In this document: positions 36,063 through 45,950 of the stretch, in pieces | Layout: each line of letters begins with the position of its first letter | How positions within the stretch are numbered: the stretch's first letter is position 1 | From: an uncultured Aquimarina sp. | GTDB taxonomy: Bacteria > Bacteroidota > Bacteroidia > Flavobacteriales > Flavobacteriaceae | NCBI GenBank assembly: GCA_947502885.1 | Contig: CANNBP010000011.1 | Location: 1 to 64,000, forward strand | Direction: 5' to 3' | Length of the DNA: 64,000 nt | Made by a program: the position numbers and the translations under genes | Notes under the pieces: generated by a model | Database searches by the model: none | What the model saw: the letters and a program-made list of their open reading frames with translations, nothing else | What the model was told of the DNA's origin: nothing

Positions 36063-36125
36063 CCGTCCGAATTATTAGATTCACAACAATAAAAAAATTA
36101 CTAATCTAAACTAATACAACAAGTT

Positions 36126-37754
36126 ATGGGAAAAGGTTTTTTTCAAGTTCCTACTGCATTAAACGAACCCGTTAAGTCATATGCTCCTGGAACACCAGAA
36201 AGAGAAGAAGTTTTGGCGACATACAAATCAATGTACAATTCATCTGTTGATGTTCCTTTATATATTAACGGAGAAGAAATAAGAACTGGGGATACTGGAA
36301 CTATGTCTCCTCCTCATGACCACAAACATATTTTAGGGACTTACCACAAGGCAGAAAAAAAGCATGTTCAACAAGCTATAGATACTGCATTAGAAGCTCG
36401 TAAAAAATGGGCAGATTTACCTTGGGAGCAAAGAGCTGCCGTATTCTTAAGAGCTGCAGAGCTTATTGCTGGTCCTTATCGTTCGAAAATAAATGCTGCT
36501 ACAATGCTAGCGCAATCTAAGAACATATTTCAGGCAGAAATTGATGCTGCTTGTGAGTTTATAGATTTCTTACGTTTTAACGTAGAATTTATGACTCAAA
36601 TATACAACGAGCAACCAGAATCTACTTCTGCTGCATGGAACAGACTAGAGTACAGACCTTTAGAAGGTTTTGTATATGCTATCACTCCTTTTAACTTTAC
36701 TGCCATTGCTGGAAACCTTCCTGCAAGTGCAGCTTTAATGGGTAATGTAGTAGTATGGAAACCAAGTAGCACACAAATGTATTCTGCAAAGGTACTTATG
36801 GACGTGTTCCAAGAAGCTGGAGTCCCTCCTGGAGTAATCAATCTAGTAGCAGGTAGTGCTTCTATGATCACAGAAACCTTGTTAGCTAGTCCTGATTTTT
36901 CTGGAATTCACTTTACAGGAAGTACAGGAGTATTTAATGATATTTGGGGAAAAATTGGAACCAACATACATAACTACAAAACATATCCAAGAATTGTAGG
37001 TGAAACTGGAGGTAAAGATTTCATCATTGCTCACCCTAGTGCAAATGCTAAGCAAGTTGCTACAGGAATCACTCGTGGTGCTTTTGAATACCAAGGACAA
37101 AAATGTAGTGCTGCATCTAGAGCGTATATTCCAAAAAGCATGTGGGCTGATGTTGAAAAATACATTAAAGAAGATGTCGCTTCTTTCAAAATGGGATCTC
37201 CAGAAGATATGAGCAACTTTATTACTGCTGTTATCACTGAAGGTTCATTTGACAAACTTGCTAAATATATTGATCAAGCTAAAAAAGACGAAGAAGCAAC
37301 AGTAATTGCAGGAGGTAATTATGATAAATCTGTAGGATATTTTATAGAGCCTACTGTTATCGTAACTAAGGATCCTAAGTATACTACAATGTGTACTGAA
37401 CTTTTTGGCCCAGTAATTACCATATACGTATACGAAGATGAGGCATGGGCTGAAACATTACAACTTGTTGATGGGACTAGCGAATATGCGCTTACCGGAG
37501 CAATATTCTCTACAGACCGTTATGCTGCTGCCGAGGCTACTAAAGCATTAGAAAACTGTGCTGGTAACTTCTACATCAATGACAAATGTACCGGAGCTGT
37601 TGTAGGCCAACAACCTTTTGGTGGTGCTAGAGCATCTGGAACAAATGATAAAGCTGGTTCGTACCTTAACCTATTACGTTGGGTATCTCCAAGAATGATC
37701 AAAGAGACTTTTGTTTCTCCAGCAGATTATAGATATCCCTTCTTAGGAGAATAG
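36126..37754 (+). CDS. pruA: L-glutamate gamma-semialdehyde (P5C) dehydrogenase
   Basis: The 542-residue cytosolic aldehyde dehydrogenase is the second step of proline catabolism to glutamate. The catalytic Cys327 is in GQKCSAASR and the general base Glu293 in VGETGGKDF. The NAD-binding loop ITPFNFTAIAGNLPASAALMGNVVVWKPSS and GIHFTGSTGVF are typical of the group 4 (P5CDH) family, which has this length. It is monocistronic, with its own terminator. No putA/proline dehydrogenase gene is in the window. Confidence 0.97.
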   Translation: MGKGFFQVPTALNEPVKSYAPGTPEREEVLATYKSMYNSSVDVPLYINGEEIRTGDTGTMSPPHDHKHILGTYHKAEKKHVQQAIDTALEARKKWADLPWEQRAAVFLRAAELIAGPYRSKINAATMLAQSKNIFQAEIDAACEFIDFLRFNVEFMTQIYNEQPESTSAAWNRLEYRPLEGFVYAITPFNFTAIAGNLPASAALMGNVVVWKPSSTQMYSAKVLMDVFQEAGVPPGVINLVAGSASMITETLLASPDFSGIHFTGSTGVFNDIWGKIGTNIHNYKTYPRIVGETGGKDFIIAHPSANAKQVATGITRGAFEYQGQKCSAASRAYIPKSMWADVEKYIKEDVASFKMGSPEDMSNFITAVITEGSFDKLAKYIDQAKKDEEATVIAGGNYDKSVGYFIEPTVIVTKDPKYTTMCTELFGPVITIYVYEDEAWAETLQLVDGTSEYALTGAIFSTDRYAAAEATKALENCAGNFYINDKCTGAVVGQQPFGGARASGTNDKAGSYLNLLRWVSPRMIKETFVSPADYRYPFLGE

Positions 37755-37775
37755 TCTTCTAAAGTAAAATAATTT

Positions 37776-37803
37776 AAAAAGCGCCGATTGGCGCTTTTTT
37801 TTA
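37776..37803 (+). terminator. pruA terminator
   Basis: The stem gcgcc-gatt-ggcgc is flanked by an A-run and a run of nine T. Confidence 0.9.
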
Positions 37804-37898
37804 TTTCAAGAAATGAACTCTCTTTATCCAAGTATGATTTTAGTACAAATATTTAATAAAATAAAAATTACTACATTATCACACAAAAACCTACATCT

Positions 37899-38378
37899 AT
37901 GAGTAAATCCAAGATTATCATTCGATCAGCAACAACACAAGATACATCCACTCTACTTGATTTTGAGCAAAAAATCATTGAAACAGAAAGACCAATGGAT
38001 GTAACTATAAAATCTGGAAACATAAGTTATTATGATATAAAATCATACGTTACCGCTACAGATACCGAAGTGATCGTAGCAGAACATGAAGGAGAAATTA
38101 TAGGAAGTGGCTATGGTCAAATTAGAAACAGAAAAGGTTACTTCATACAAGAACAATTAGGTTTTATTGGTTTTTTATTTGTCAAAAATGAATATCGCGG
38201 CCAAGGAATTAACCAAAAAATCATCAAGGCTTTATGCGATTGGTTTTCATCTAAAAACATTGAAGAAATAAGACTTAAAGTATATGACAAAAACCCAAGA
38301 GCTATTAGAGCATACGAAAAATCGGGTTTTGAGAAGCATATTATCGAGATGAGATACAACTTAAGAAAAAATCAATAA
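37899..38378 (+). CDS. GNAT-family N-acetyltransferase
   Basis: The 159-residue protein has the GNAT core: IIRSATTQDTSTLLDFEQKI at the N-terminus, EIIGSGYGQIRN, GFIGFLFVKNEYRGQGINQKII (acetyl-CoA loop, Arg-Gly-x-Gly form at RGQGIN) and LKVYDKNPRAIRAYEKSGFEKHIIEMRY. The substrate is unknown. It lies between pruA and a converging PDZ-hydrolase gene. Confidence 0.88.
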   Translation: MSKSKIIIRSATTQDTSTLLDFEQKIIETERPMDVTIKSGNISYYDIKSYVTATDTEVIVAEHEGEIIGSGYGQIRNRKGYFIQEQLGFIGFLFVKNEYRGQGINQKIIKALCDWFSSKNIEEIRLKVYDKNPRAIRAYEKSGFEKHIIEMRYNLRKNQ

Positions 38379-38416
38379 AACAACATCTTTATACGCTCTC
38401 ACGGCACTACCCAAAA

Positions 38417-39724
38417 TCATTTAACCATTTCCCAAGCCCAGTTAATTATCTGTTCACTAATTTTATCCTCCCATTTTCCTGGTTTAAAATTAAAACTAGA
38501 ACTATAATTTGGATGAATTGTCGCCCAATGATCTAAATCTTTATATTTATACAATTTATGATTGTTATGCCCCGCTTTATCCAAAAGATCAATAATCATA
38601 TCATTATCATTTTCGGTCATTATCCAATCATTTGTTCCCCATCGAATCCTAACAGGTACTTTTAATTTTTCCCACTCAGCTGCAAAATTAAAATCCTGAA
38701 CCTGATGATAGTATTTCATTGAACGACCATACATATGCAACAAAGGATGCCTATGATGCTTTTCATATAAAGGGTTATCAGAGATTATATCTGCATAATT
38801 TCTTTTTTTCACAAGCATCTCATAATAAATCGGTATATATACCTTATTCATTAAATCATAAATTTCACTTTGTGATTTTCCTTCTATTCCTAAAATTCTA
38901 CGCTCTATCTCTAACATATGCTCATACCAAGATTTGAAAAAAGTCCCATCTGATATTACTCCTGCAGCGCCAAATTTGTTTGCAAAATAAGGAGCCAAAG
39001 CACTCCCCATACTGTTTCCGTATACTACAACCTTATTTGTATTAATATATGATTTTGATTTAAGTAAACGCATTGCAGCTTCATAACCATTAATTTCAGT
39101 TTTAAAATCAGTTTCTCCACAGTCTCCTTCACTATCCCCCACACCAGGTTTATCTACTCGCACCAATACCATATTAGACTTCTCAGCCAAATCTTTAATC
39201 AAATGCACCCAATTATTACTTCTACCTGAATATTTCTCTATTGTAGAACAACTAAGCCCTTGTATTAAAAAGATAGCTGGAAATGGCCCTTTTCCTTTTG
39301 GTTTTGTTACGATGACACGTTGTCTTTGCCCAAAATCATTTAAAATTTCTTCATAAAAAATTTCTATCTCATCATGACTTTCTTTTGGCAATGGATTTAA
39401 AATCAATTTTTTATTTATTTTACTCACCCCTCTTTTCACAACAATATTTGTTGTTTTCTCAGCTCTAATCCCATAAACTACAGCACTCCAATCTTCTTGC
39501 TTTATCACTAATCTACCATCAACCTCTATAATAACATCATTTACCTTAAAACCTGCCTCAAACATTGGAGTCCCTATCTTCAACTCTTCTATTTTTGCCC
39601 CTAACCTTTCTTTATTTGGGCCTTTAATTTTAGCCTCAAAAGAAGCTCTCCTAGGCAAATCTTGAGAAAAAATGTAATTTACAAAACCGAAAAAAGTTAC
39701 TAGTATTAAAAATGATCTTTTCAT
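38417..39724 (-). CDS. Secreted PDZ plus alpha/beta-hydrolase protein
   Basis: The 435-residue protein has a signal peptide (ending YIFSQ). A PDZ domain at ~25-110 has GAKIEELKIGTPMFEAGFKVNDVIIEVDG. A hydrolase domain at ~115-435 has a nucleophile elbow GNSMGS, an oxyanion-side GLSCSTIEKY, an acid candidate in RWGTNDW and the catalytic His in DLDHW. A PDZ domain in front of a peptidase/esterase hydrolase suggests a periplasmic enzyme with peptide-end recognition; the substrate is unknown. The gene converges on the GNAT gene and has no partner on its strand. Confidence 0.85.
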   Translation of the reverse strand: MKRSFLILVTFFGFVNYIFSQDLPRRASFEAKIKGPNKERLGAKIEELKIGTPMFEAGFKVNDVIIEVDGRLVIKQEDWSAVVYGIRAEKTTNIVVKRGVSKINKKLILNPLPKESHDEIEIFYEEILNDFGQRQRVIVTKPKGKGPFPAIFLIQGLSCSTIEKYSGRSNNWVHLIKDLAEKSNMVLVRVDKPGVGDSEGDCGETDFKTEINGYEAAMRLLKSKSYINTNKVVVYGNSMGSALAPYFANKFGAAGVISDGTFFKSWYEHMLEIERRILGIEGKSQSEIYDLMNKVYIPIYYEMLVKKRNYADIISDNPLYEKHHRHPLLHMYGRSMKYYHQVQDFNFAAEWEKLKVPVRIRWGTNDWIMTENDNDMIIDLLDKAGHNNHKLYKYKDLDHWATIHPNYSSSFNFKPGKWEDKISEQIINWAWEMVK

Positions 39725-39901
39725 TTCTTAGTTTTTATCTTTGTGAATTAATGATTAAAAGGTGTATTTCTAAAAAAAATGAGAACGTCATTTTTTGACT
39801 TACACAAAGACAATAATATGGTTATTCATAGATCGCTTATTCTAATTTATACGAAATACAGTGATTTTTATGCCAAATAACCCTTTTGATGGTTTACATA
39901 T

Positions 39902-40657
39902 ATGCTCACAGAACTTACAAAAAAGAATAAGGTCATCATCCAGGTAATTTTTTGGATTATCTACTACATCGCCTTTAGCTTAATATGGGTAAAAAATGAC
40001 AATTACAAATCTTCATTTTTTCTAGAATTCATCTTACTCCCAATACGAATTTTGACTGTTTATCTCTGTGTCCTATATCTCATTCCAAAATATTTACTTC
40101 TTAAAAAGTTTAAAGAATTTATTTTCTTTTATGTGGGAATGCTAATTCTTGCTAGTATTGGACAACGATTGTTTATGTATTTTTTCTATGAGAATCTTGA
40201 AGTATTCGATTTTAGCGAGATTTTCAAACCAGCAGCCTTGATTAGATCTTCATTACTTATAAATACTACTGTTCTTTTCATTTCCTCTCTTTATATATTA
40301 ATCCTCTATTTTAGAGAAAAAGATAAAAATGAAGAGTCAAATTCTGAAATGATCGAATTAAAATCAAATCGACGCACTCATATTATCGCAACAAACTCTA
40401 TTATGTACATAGAAGGCCTGGGCAACTATGTTAATTACCATCTAAATGATTCCTCAAAAATTACCGTATACAAAAGTCTTAAACAATGCTTAACCCAATT
40501 AGAAAGTGAAAATTTCGCTCGTATTCAAAAATCATTTATCATCAATACAAACTACTTGCGTTCATACGACAATGAAACTGTTGAAATGAAGAACGGAACA
40601 TCCCTTCCTATTGGAACAAAGTTTAACAGTGAAGACTTATCAATTCATAACGACTAG
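39902..40657 (+). CDS. Membrane-anchored LytTR transcription regulator
   Basis: The 251-residue protein has four N-terminal membrane helices (~8-140) and a C-terminal LytTR DNA-binding domain. The latter shows RTHIIATNSIMYIEGLGNYVNYHL, KSLKQCLTQL and FARIQKSFIINTNYLRSY. It lacks a receiver domain, so the membrane part itself probably senses a signal. A TATCTTTG element lies at 39736-39743, about 160 bp upstream. No dedicated sensor kinase is next to it. Confidence 0.9.
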   Translation: MLTELTKKNKVIIQVIFWIIYYIAFSLIWVKNDNYKSSFFLEFILLPIRILTVYLCVLYLIPKYLLLKKFKEFIFFYVGMLILASIGQRLFMYFFYENLEVFDFSEIFKPAALIRSSLLINTTVLFISSLYILILYFREKDKNEESNSEMIELKSNRRTHIIATNSIMYIEGLGNYVNYHLNDSSKITVYKSLKQCLTQLESENFARIQKSFIINTNYLRSYDNETVEMKNGTSLPIGTKFNSEDLSIHND

Positions 40658-40682
40658 AACACAACCTTAAAACAAGAATGCC

Positions 40683-41312
40683 CTATACCTTATATTTTAA
40701 TGGCATATACACCACCTTTTTTGTTTCAAAAAAAGTTTCTTCAAAATAATCAGAAAGATTATGCTGTATAGCTTTAGGAAAGGATGACAATTCTTCTGTA
40801 AGATCTCCTCCTTTTAAGTATAAAATACCATTCTGCAATTGATGCTCATTCTTTTTCTTGGTGTTTTTCCTTATCCATTTTACAAAATCCGGCATATTAG
40901 TCACCGCGCGGCTTATAATAAAATCAAAACGATCATCAAAAGTTCCTGCCCTGCGTTGTTCTGCCTTTACATTCTCAAGCCCCAAACCTTTAACAACTTC
41001 ATTTACTACCCTTATCTTTTTTGCGATCACATCAATTAGATAAAATTGTGTATCAGGAAAAAGTATAGCCAACGGTACTCCAGGAAAACCTCCTCCGGTA
41101 CCAACATCAATAACACTTGTCCCTGGTTCAAACTTCATTATTTTCGCAATACCTAAAGAATGAAGAATATGTCGCTCGTACAATAATTCTATATCTTTAC
41201 GAGAGATTACATTTATTTTAGCATTCCATTCTGTATATAAGTCTTCTAATTTAGAAAACTGAATTCGTTGCTCCTCACTTAGATTAGGAAAGTATTTTAA
41301 TAAGATATCCAT
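40683..41312 (-). CDS. rsmG: 16S rRNA m7G527 methyltransferase
   Basis: The 209-residue enzyme (also GidB) has SAM motif VIDVGTGGGFPGVPLAILFP, LIDVIAKKIRVVNEV and FIISRAV. The ATG at 41312 is chosen; the alternative three bases upstream is TTG. It methylates G527 of 16S rRNA. A TATTTTTG element on the minus strand (41333-41340) could be its -7 box. It is divergent from the desaturase gene. Confidence 0.96.
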   Translation of the reverse strand: MDILLKYFPNLSEEQRIQFSKLEDLYTEWNAKINVISRKDIELLYERHILHSLGIAKIMKFEPGTSVIDVGTGGGFPGVPLAILFPDTQFYLIDVIAKKIRVVNEVVKGLGLENVKAEQRRAGTFDDRFDFIISRAVTNMPDFVKWIRKNTKKKNEHQLQNGILYLKGGDLTEELSSFPKAIQHNLSDYFEETFFETKKVVYMPLKYKV

Positions 41313-41451
41313 CAACTATTTAAATTTAAGCACAAAAATACATGTTAAGATGATATATTTCGTTTCTTTTTAGGAACTTAAAAAAATTTAAATACCTAAC
41401 TTTACCAAATATAATTTTGACGTACAACATTTGGTCATCAACCTCAATACT

Positions 41452-42552
41452 ATGACTACACCCAACATACGGTTTAGCAGAACAGATTCTGCAAAATTTT
41501 TTAGAATATTGAATAAGCGAGTTAATCAATATTTTAAAGAAAATGACATTAAAAGAACAGGTAACTGGAAACTACACCTAAAAACCATAGTGATGTTTTC
41601 TTTATTTTTATCTCCTTATTTCCTAATGCTGACCCTTGATATTAATCAATGGTTAATGTTATTACTCACTATCGTAATGGGTGTTGGAATGGCTGGAGTA
41701 GGAATGAACGTTATGCATGATGGAAATCATGGTTCATATTCTTCTAAAAAATGGATCAACAAATTAATGGGCAGCAGCATGTATATCCTGGCCGGAAACG
41801 TATACAATTGGCAAGTTCAACACAATGTACTACACCATACTTATACTAATATACATGGTCTTGATGAAGACATGGATGCTGGTAGAGTTATTCGTTTTAC
41901 AAAACATGCAGAATGGAGACGCTTTCATAAATTTCAGCATTACTATTCTATTTTTTTATATGGATTATTAACCTTTAACTGGGCGCTTACAACCGATTTT
42001 AAGCAAACCAAAAACTACCTAGCTCGTAAACTTTCTTATGGTAAGCTGCCAAGCCCATTAAAGCAATGGAGTACCGTGGTTATTACTAAAATCATTTATG
42101 TAATGATTTGGATTGTAATTCCAATGATAATTATGTCTATTGCCTGGTGGAAAATCTTAATTGGCTTTTTTGTAATGCATTATGTTGCTGGATTAATTCT
42201 AAGTATCGTTTTTCAACTTGCACATATTGTAGAAGACACAGAAATGCCTTTACCTGATAATGATGGTAACATGAAAAACACTTGGGCTATCCATCAACTA
42301 TTCACTACTGTGAATTTTTCAACAAAAAACAGGCTTGTAAATTGGTTTACTGGAGGGTTAAATCACCAGGTTGAACATCATATTTTTCCTAATATTAGCC
42401 ACGTACATTACACGAAAATCTCTAAAATAGTCAAAGAAACAGCACAAGAGTTTAATTTACCATACCACGAATACAAAACCACGCGTAAAGCAATTATAGC
42501 CCATTTTAAACACCTTAAAGAAATGGGAATGAAACCCGCAATACAATCTTAA
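41452..42552 (+). CDS. Membrane fatty-acid desaturase (front-end/acyl-lipid type)
   Basis: The start at 41452 (ATG, MTTPNIRF) is preferred over an in-frame TTG at 41431. The 366-residue protein has four to six membrane helices and the three histidine boxes for the di-iron site: HDGNH (89-93), HNVLHH (124-129) and HQVEHH near the C-terminus. The Q/H-VEHH third box is typical of acyl-lipid (linoleoyl-CoA-like) desaturases. It should introduce a double bond in membrane lipids. The aminotransferase gene follows after 21 bp. Confidence 0.92.
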   Translation: MTTPNIRFSRTDSAKFFRILNKRVNQYFKENDIKRTGNWKLHLKTIVMFSLFLSPYFLMLTLDINQWLMLLLTIVMGVGMAGVGMNVMHDGNHGSYSSKKWINKLMGSSMYILAGNVYNWQVQHNVLHHTYTNIHGLDEDMDAGRVIRFTKHAEWRRFHKFQHYYSIFLYGLLTFNWALTTDFKQTKNYLARKLSYGKLPSPLKQWSTVVITKIIYVMIWIVIPMIIMSIAWWKILIGFFVMHYVAGLILSIVFQLAHIVEDTEMPLPDNDGNMKNTWAIHQLFTTVNFSTKNRLVNWFTGGLNHQVEHHIFPNISHVHYTKISKIVKETAQEFNLPYHEYKTTRKAIIAHFKHLKEMGMKPAIQS

Positions 42553-42573
42553 TTATTATTTTATCTAGCCAAA

Positions 42574-43782
42574 ATGAGTACAAAAGTATCGGAAACGAAA
42601 ATACAACTGTCTGACAAAATTAATGCACTAAAAGCATCTGCGACATTAGCAATGGCTGCTAAATCTCGAGAATTAAAAGCCGAAGGAAAAGACATTATTG
42701 GTCTTAGCTTAGGTGAGCCAGATTTTAATACTCCTGATTTTATTAAAGAAGCTGCTGTACAAGCTATAAACGATAACTATAATTCGTATACTCCAGTTGA
42801 TGGATATGCCGAATTAAAAGACGCTATTATCACAAAGTTTAATCGTGACAATGGTCTTACTTATGATCATTCGCAAATTGTTGTATCAACAGGTGCTAAG
42901 CAAGCTCTTTATAATGTAGCTCAAGTATACCTTAACCCAGGAGATGAAGTTATTTTACCATGCCCATATTGGGTAAGTTATAGCGACATCGTTAAGCTTT
43001 CTGGTGGTGTTCCTGTAGAAGTAGCAACATCTATAAAAACTGACTTTAAGATGACTGCTGAGCAACTTGAGAAAGCTATTACCCCAAAAACAAAAATGTT
43101 ATGGTATAGCTCTCCTTGTAACCCAAGTGGATCAATTTACAGTAAAGAAGAACTAAGAGCATTGGCTGATGTTTTACAAAAATATCCAGATATCATTGTG
43201 GTAAGTGATGAGATATACGAACACATTAATTATGTAGGTGGGCATGCTTCTATGGCTCAATTTGAAGACATGTATAACCGTACGGTAACTGTTAATGGAG
43301 TTGCAAAAGCATTTGCAATGACAGGATGGAGAATTGGATATATTGGCGCTCCTAAAGAAATTGCTCGTGCATGTAACAAAATGCAAGGACAAGTAACCAG
43401 TGGTGCAAATTGTATCGCTCAACGTGCAGTAATCACTGCACTAGAAGCCCCAGTTAGTCGTATTCAATATATGATTGATGAATTTAAAGAACGAAGAAAA
43501 TTGATATTGGATTTACTTTCAAAAATCCCTGGATTTGAATGTAACGAACCAGAAGGAGCTTTTTATGTTTTTCCTGACATCTCTTATTATTTCGGAAAAA
43601 CCATCCAAGGACATACTATTGAAAATGCAACTGACTTCTCTTTATTCATTTTAGAAAAAGCTAACGTTGCTACAGTAACAGGAATAGCTTTTGGTAACGG
43701 TAATTGTATTCGAATTTCTTATGCTGCTAGTACCAAAGAAATTATCGAAGCAACAGAAAGAATAAAAAGCGCAGTAAGCTAA
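42574..43782 (+). CDS. Pyridoxal-phosphate aspartate aminotransferase
   Basis: The 402-residue class I/II aminotransferase has the PLP Lys245 in VNGVAKAFAMTGWRIGYIGAP. Substrate and cofactor motifs include SLGEPDFNTPDFI, STGAKQALYNVAQVY, WYSSPCNPSGSIYS, VVSDEIYEHINY and CIRISYAAS. It fits the bacterial AspC subgroup Ib, giving oxaloacetate and glutamate. It starts 21 bp after the desaturase gene and ends before a strong terminator. Confidence 0.94.
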   Translation: MSTKVSETKIQLSDKINALKASATLAMAAKSRELKAEGKDIIGLSLGEPDFNTPDFIKEAAVQAINDNYNSYTPVDGYAELKDAIITKFNRDNGLTYDHSQIVVSTGAKQALYNVAQVYLNPGDEVILPCPYWVSYSDIVKLSGGVPVEVATSIKTDFKMTAEQLEKAITPKTKMLWYSSPCNPSGSIYSKEELRALADVLQKYPDIIVVSDEIYEHINYVGGHASMAQFEDMYNRTVTVNGVAKAFAMTGWRIGYIGAPKEIARACNKMQGQVTSGANCIAQRAVITALEAPVSRIQYMIDEFKERRKLILDLLSKIPGFECNEPEGAFYVFPDISYYFGKTIQGHTIENATDFSLFILEKANVATVTGIAFGNGNCIRISYAASTKEIIEATERIKSAVS

Positions 43783-43811
43783 ACAAAATTATCCAACTTA
43801 AGGATATTCAG

Positions 43812-43849
43812 AAAACCGATTACATAAATCATATGTAATCGGTTTTTTT
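43812..43849 (+). terminator. Terminator after the aminotransferase gene
   Basis: A 14-bp perfect stem (aaaaccgattacat/atgtaatcggtttt) is followed by T residues. From here to 44011 no gene is seen. Confidence 0.9.
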
Positions 43850-44011
43850 GTTTTAAAAAAGAACCATGTAAGAAAAACATCACCTCATCACCAATTGATT
43901 ACACATAAAACACAACTGAATTACGGTAATACCATTGTCTCAAAAATTAAACATGTTTTTAACCATATTTTTTGATATTTAAAACGATTCTTTAATACTA
44001 ATTCACTAAAA

Positions 44012-44082
44012 TTGGTGTTATATTAGACCTTCGAAATACTTGATTTACCCTTAAAAAATATTAAGTATCTCGGAGACACCAA
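44012..44082 (+). promoter_or_regulatory. Nested stem-loop leader before the small orphan gene
   Basis: An outer stem of TTGGTGTT (44012-44019) with GACACCAA (44075-44082) encloses an inner stem of CGAAATACTT (44032-44041) with AAGTATCTCG (44063-44072, one mismatch). The element ends 16 bp before the ATG at 44098. It could be a regulatory RNA leader or an operator. Confidence 0.45.
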
Positions 44083-44097
44083 CTTAAACAAATCGTC

Positions 44098-44385
44098 ATG
44101 AATACTCTAGAAAAAGAGCGTATTGTTAAGAAAAATGTGTTAGACATTTTTAAAGAAAATTTTGATATCGCTCAAACGGATGATGAGATTTTAAACATTA
44201 TCCCCGAAAAAGAATTCACTCCAAACTATATAGGATACTATGAATCTATATTAGACATTTTCCTAATAGAAGATCATTATTTTGAAAGCATTACCGGAAC
44301 TGTCAAAGACACTATTAGCAAAGTTACTGAGTTATGGGATATACTCCCTTATTCTTCTGCTAACTGGGAATGGAGAATGCAATAA
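44098..44385 (+). CDS. Small acidic hypothetical protein
   Basis: A 95-residue acidic protein with no signal peptide or membrane helix. It starts MNTLEKERIVKKNVLDIFKE and contains GYYESILDIFLIEDHYFESITGTVKDTISKVTELWD. The size, acidity and predicted helices recall an acyl-carrier-protein fold, but the DSL phosphopantetheine serine motif is absent, so that is only a loose resemblance. It stands alone, preceded by a structured leader and facing trkH. Confidence 0.65.
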   Translation: MNTLEKERIVKKNVLDIFKENFDIAQTDDEILNIIPEKEFTPNYIGYYESILDIFLIEDHYFESITGTVKDTISKVTELWDILPYSSANWEWRMQ

Positions 44386-44451
44386 GAAAATATTATACAG
44401 ACACGAATGTTTAATCATCATTATTCATTCGTGTCTATTATATTCTAGTAA

Positions 44452-45948
44452 TTATCTATTTCTCCAAAAGAATGGAGTAAGTATTATCAATACTGTAAAA
44501 AGCTCTAACCTTCCTATCAACATTAAAAAACTACACCACCACTTTCCAAAATCCGGTAGAACATCGAAGTTATTCACAGGACTTAATTTACCAAAAGCGG
44601 GGCCCACATTACCCAAAGAAGAAGCTGCTCCACCGATAGCTGTTTCAAAATCCAAACCTAGAGCACCCAAAACAACAGCCCCAATAATAAATGAAAGCAT
44701 ATAAAGCACAAAGAATGCGAGTATATTGTATACAATTTCTTTAGAAACTGCTTTTGCATTATATCGTACCGGAAGTACTGCTCTTGGATGAAGCGTCCTT
44801 TTAAATTCTAGAATCCCGTTACGAACAGTTATTAAATGACGTACTACTTTCATTCCTCCAGAGGTAGAACCTGCTGATCCACCAAGAAACATAATTCCGA
44901 AAAAAAACACAGACAAGAAAGAAGTCCACATTGTAAAATCTGCACTCACAAAACCTGTAGTTGTAACTACCGCTAAAACCTGAAATAATGCATGACGAAA
45001 AGCACTTTCTGCTTTTCCCCAAACCATTGGATGATCAATAGTAGAAAGAGACGGGTCTGTTTTAAAATAAATCACTAAAGCTGCAATCACTGTAAAAACT
45101 ACAACAAATAACGAGTATAATTTAAACTCTTCATCCTTAATAATTTTTTGCACTTTACCCTTAAAACCAAAATAACTAAGTACAAAATTCATTCCTGCCA
45201 AAAACATAAACAATATAATAATGTACTGTATAATAGGTTGATCATTCCAATATGCTACACTTGCATTTTTTGTAGAAAATCCACCAGTAGACAAAGTACT
45301 TAAAGCATGGTTTATTGCATCAAAAAAATTCATTCCGGCGAGTTTCAAAAGTACAGTTTCTGCTGCTGTATAGCCAAAATATATGAGCCATAATCGCTTT
45401 GCTGTATCAGTGATTCTAGGATGAAGCTTATCTGCACTAGGACCTGGTGCTTCTGCAGAAAACAACTGCATACCACCAATACCCAGTAACGGCAAGATTG
45501 CAATAGCCAAAACTATAATACCCATACCACCTATCCAATGTGTCAAACTACGCCAAAACAAAATCCCTTTAGGTATTATCTCTATTTCATTAAGAATAGT
45601 AGCACCTGTAGTGGTATACCCAGACATGGTTTCAAAAAAAGCATTTGTAAAAGTTGGTATTGCTCCAGAAAATAAGTAGGGCAACGTACCACTTAAAGAC
45701 ATAAATATCCAGCCAAAAGTAACTATTATGTATCCATCCCTTTTATTTACCTCTTTTTTATGATCTCTAGTTAGAAACATTAATACGATCCCTATAAACA
45801 TAGTAGCCAAGGATGCCATCATAATCTCTAGAGTTACCCCATCTGCATAACTAAAACTAACTATAGTAGCCAGAAGCATAAAACCTCCATTGCATAGCAA
45901 TAAAAGCCCCATAATATGTTGAATAATCTTATAGTTTAATTTAGGCAT
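44452..45948 (-). CDS. trkH: Trk potassium uptake channel, TrkH
   Basis: The 498-residue protein has about ten membrane helices and the four selectivity P-loops of the TrkH/KtrB family: MSGYTTTGATIL, STLSTGGFSTKN, TTTGFVSAD and ASSLGNVGPAFG. It imports K+ in a complex with TrkA. It starts 2 bp after the trkA stop, so the two are one operon. Confidence 0.95.
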   Translation of the reverse strand: MPKLNYKIIQHIMGLLLLCNGGFMLLATIVSFSYADGVTLEIMMASLATMFIGIVLMFLTRDHKKEVNKRDGYIIVTFGWIFMSLSGTLPYLFSGAIPTFTNAFFETMSGYTTTGATILNEIEIIPKGILFWRSLTHWIGGMGIIVLAIAILPLLGIGGMQLFSAEAPGPSADKLHPRITDTAKRLWLIYFGYTAAETVLLKLAGMNFFDAINHALSTLSTGGFSTKNASVAYWNDQPIIQYIIILFMFLAGMNFVLSYFGFKGKVQKIIKDEEFKLYSLFVVVFTVIAALVIYFKTDPSLSTIDHPMVWGKAESAFRHALFQVLAVVTTTGFVSADFTMWTSFLSVFFFGIMFLGGSAGSTSGGMKVVRHLITVRNGILEFKRTLHPRAVLPVRYNAKAVSKEIVYNILAFFVLYMLSFIIGAVVLGALGLDFETAIGGAASSLGNVGPAFGKLSPVNNFDVLPDFGKWWCSFLMLIGRLELFTVLIILTPFFWRNR

Positions 45949-45950
45949 GG

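Noticed and set aside
44282..44704. 140-codon plus-strand frame between the small orphan gene and trkH
   Set aside because: It overlaps the end of the orphan gene and runs antisense to the trkH C-terminus, which is clearly conserved (ASSLGNVGPAFG).
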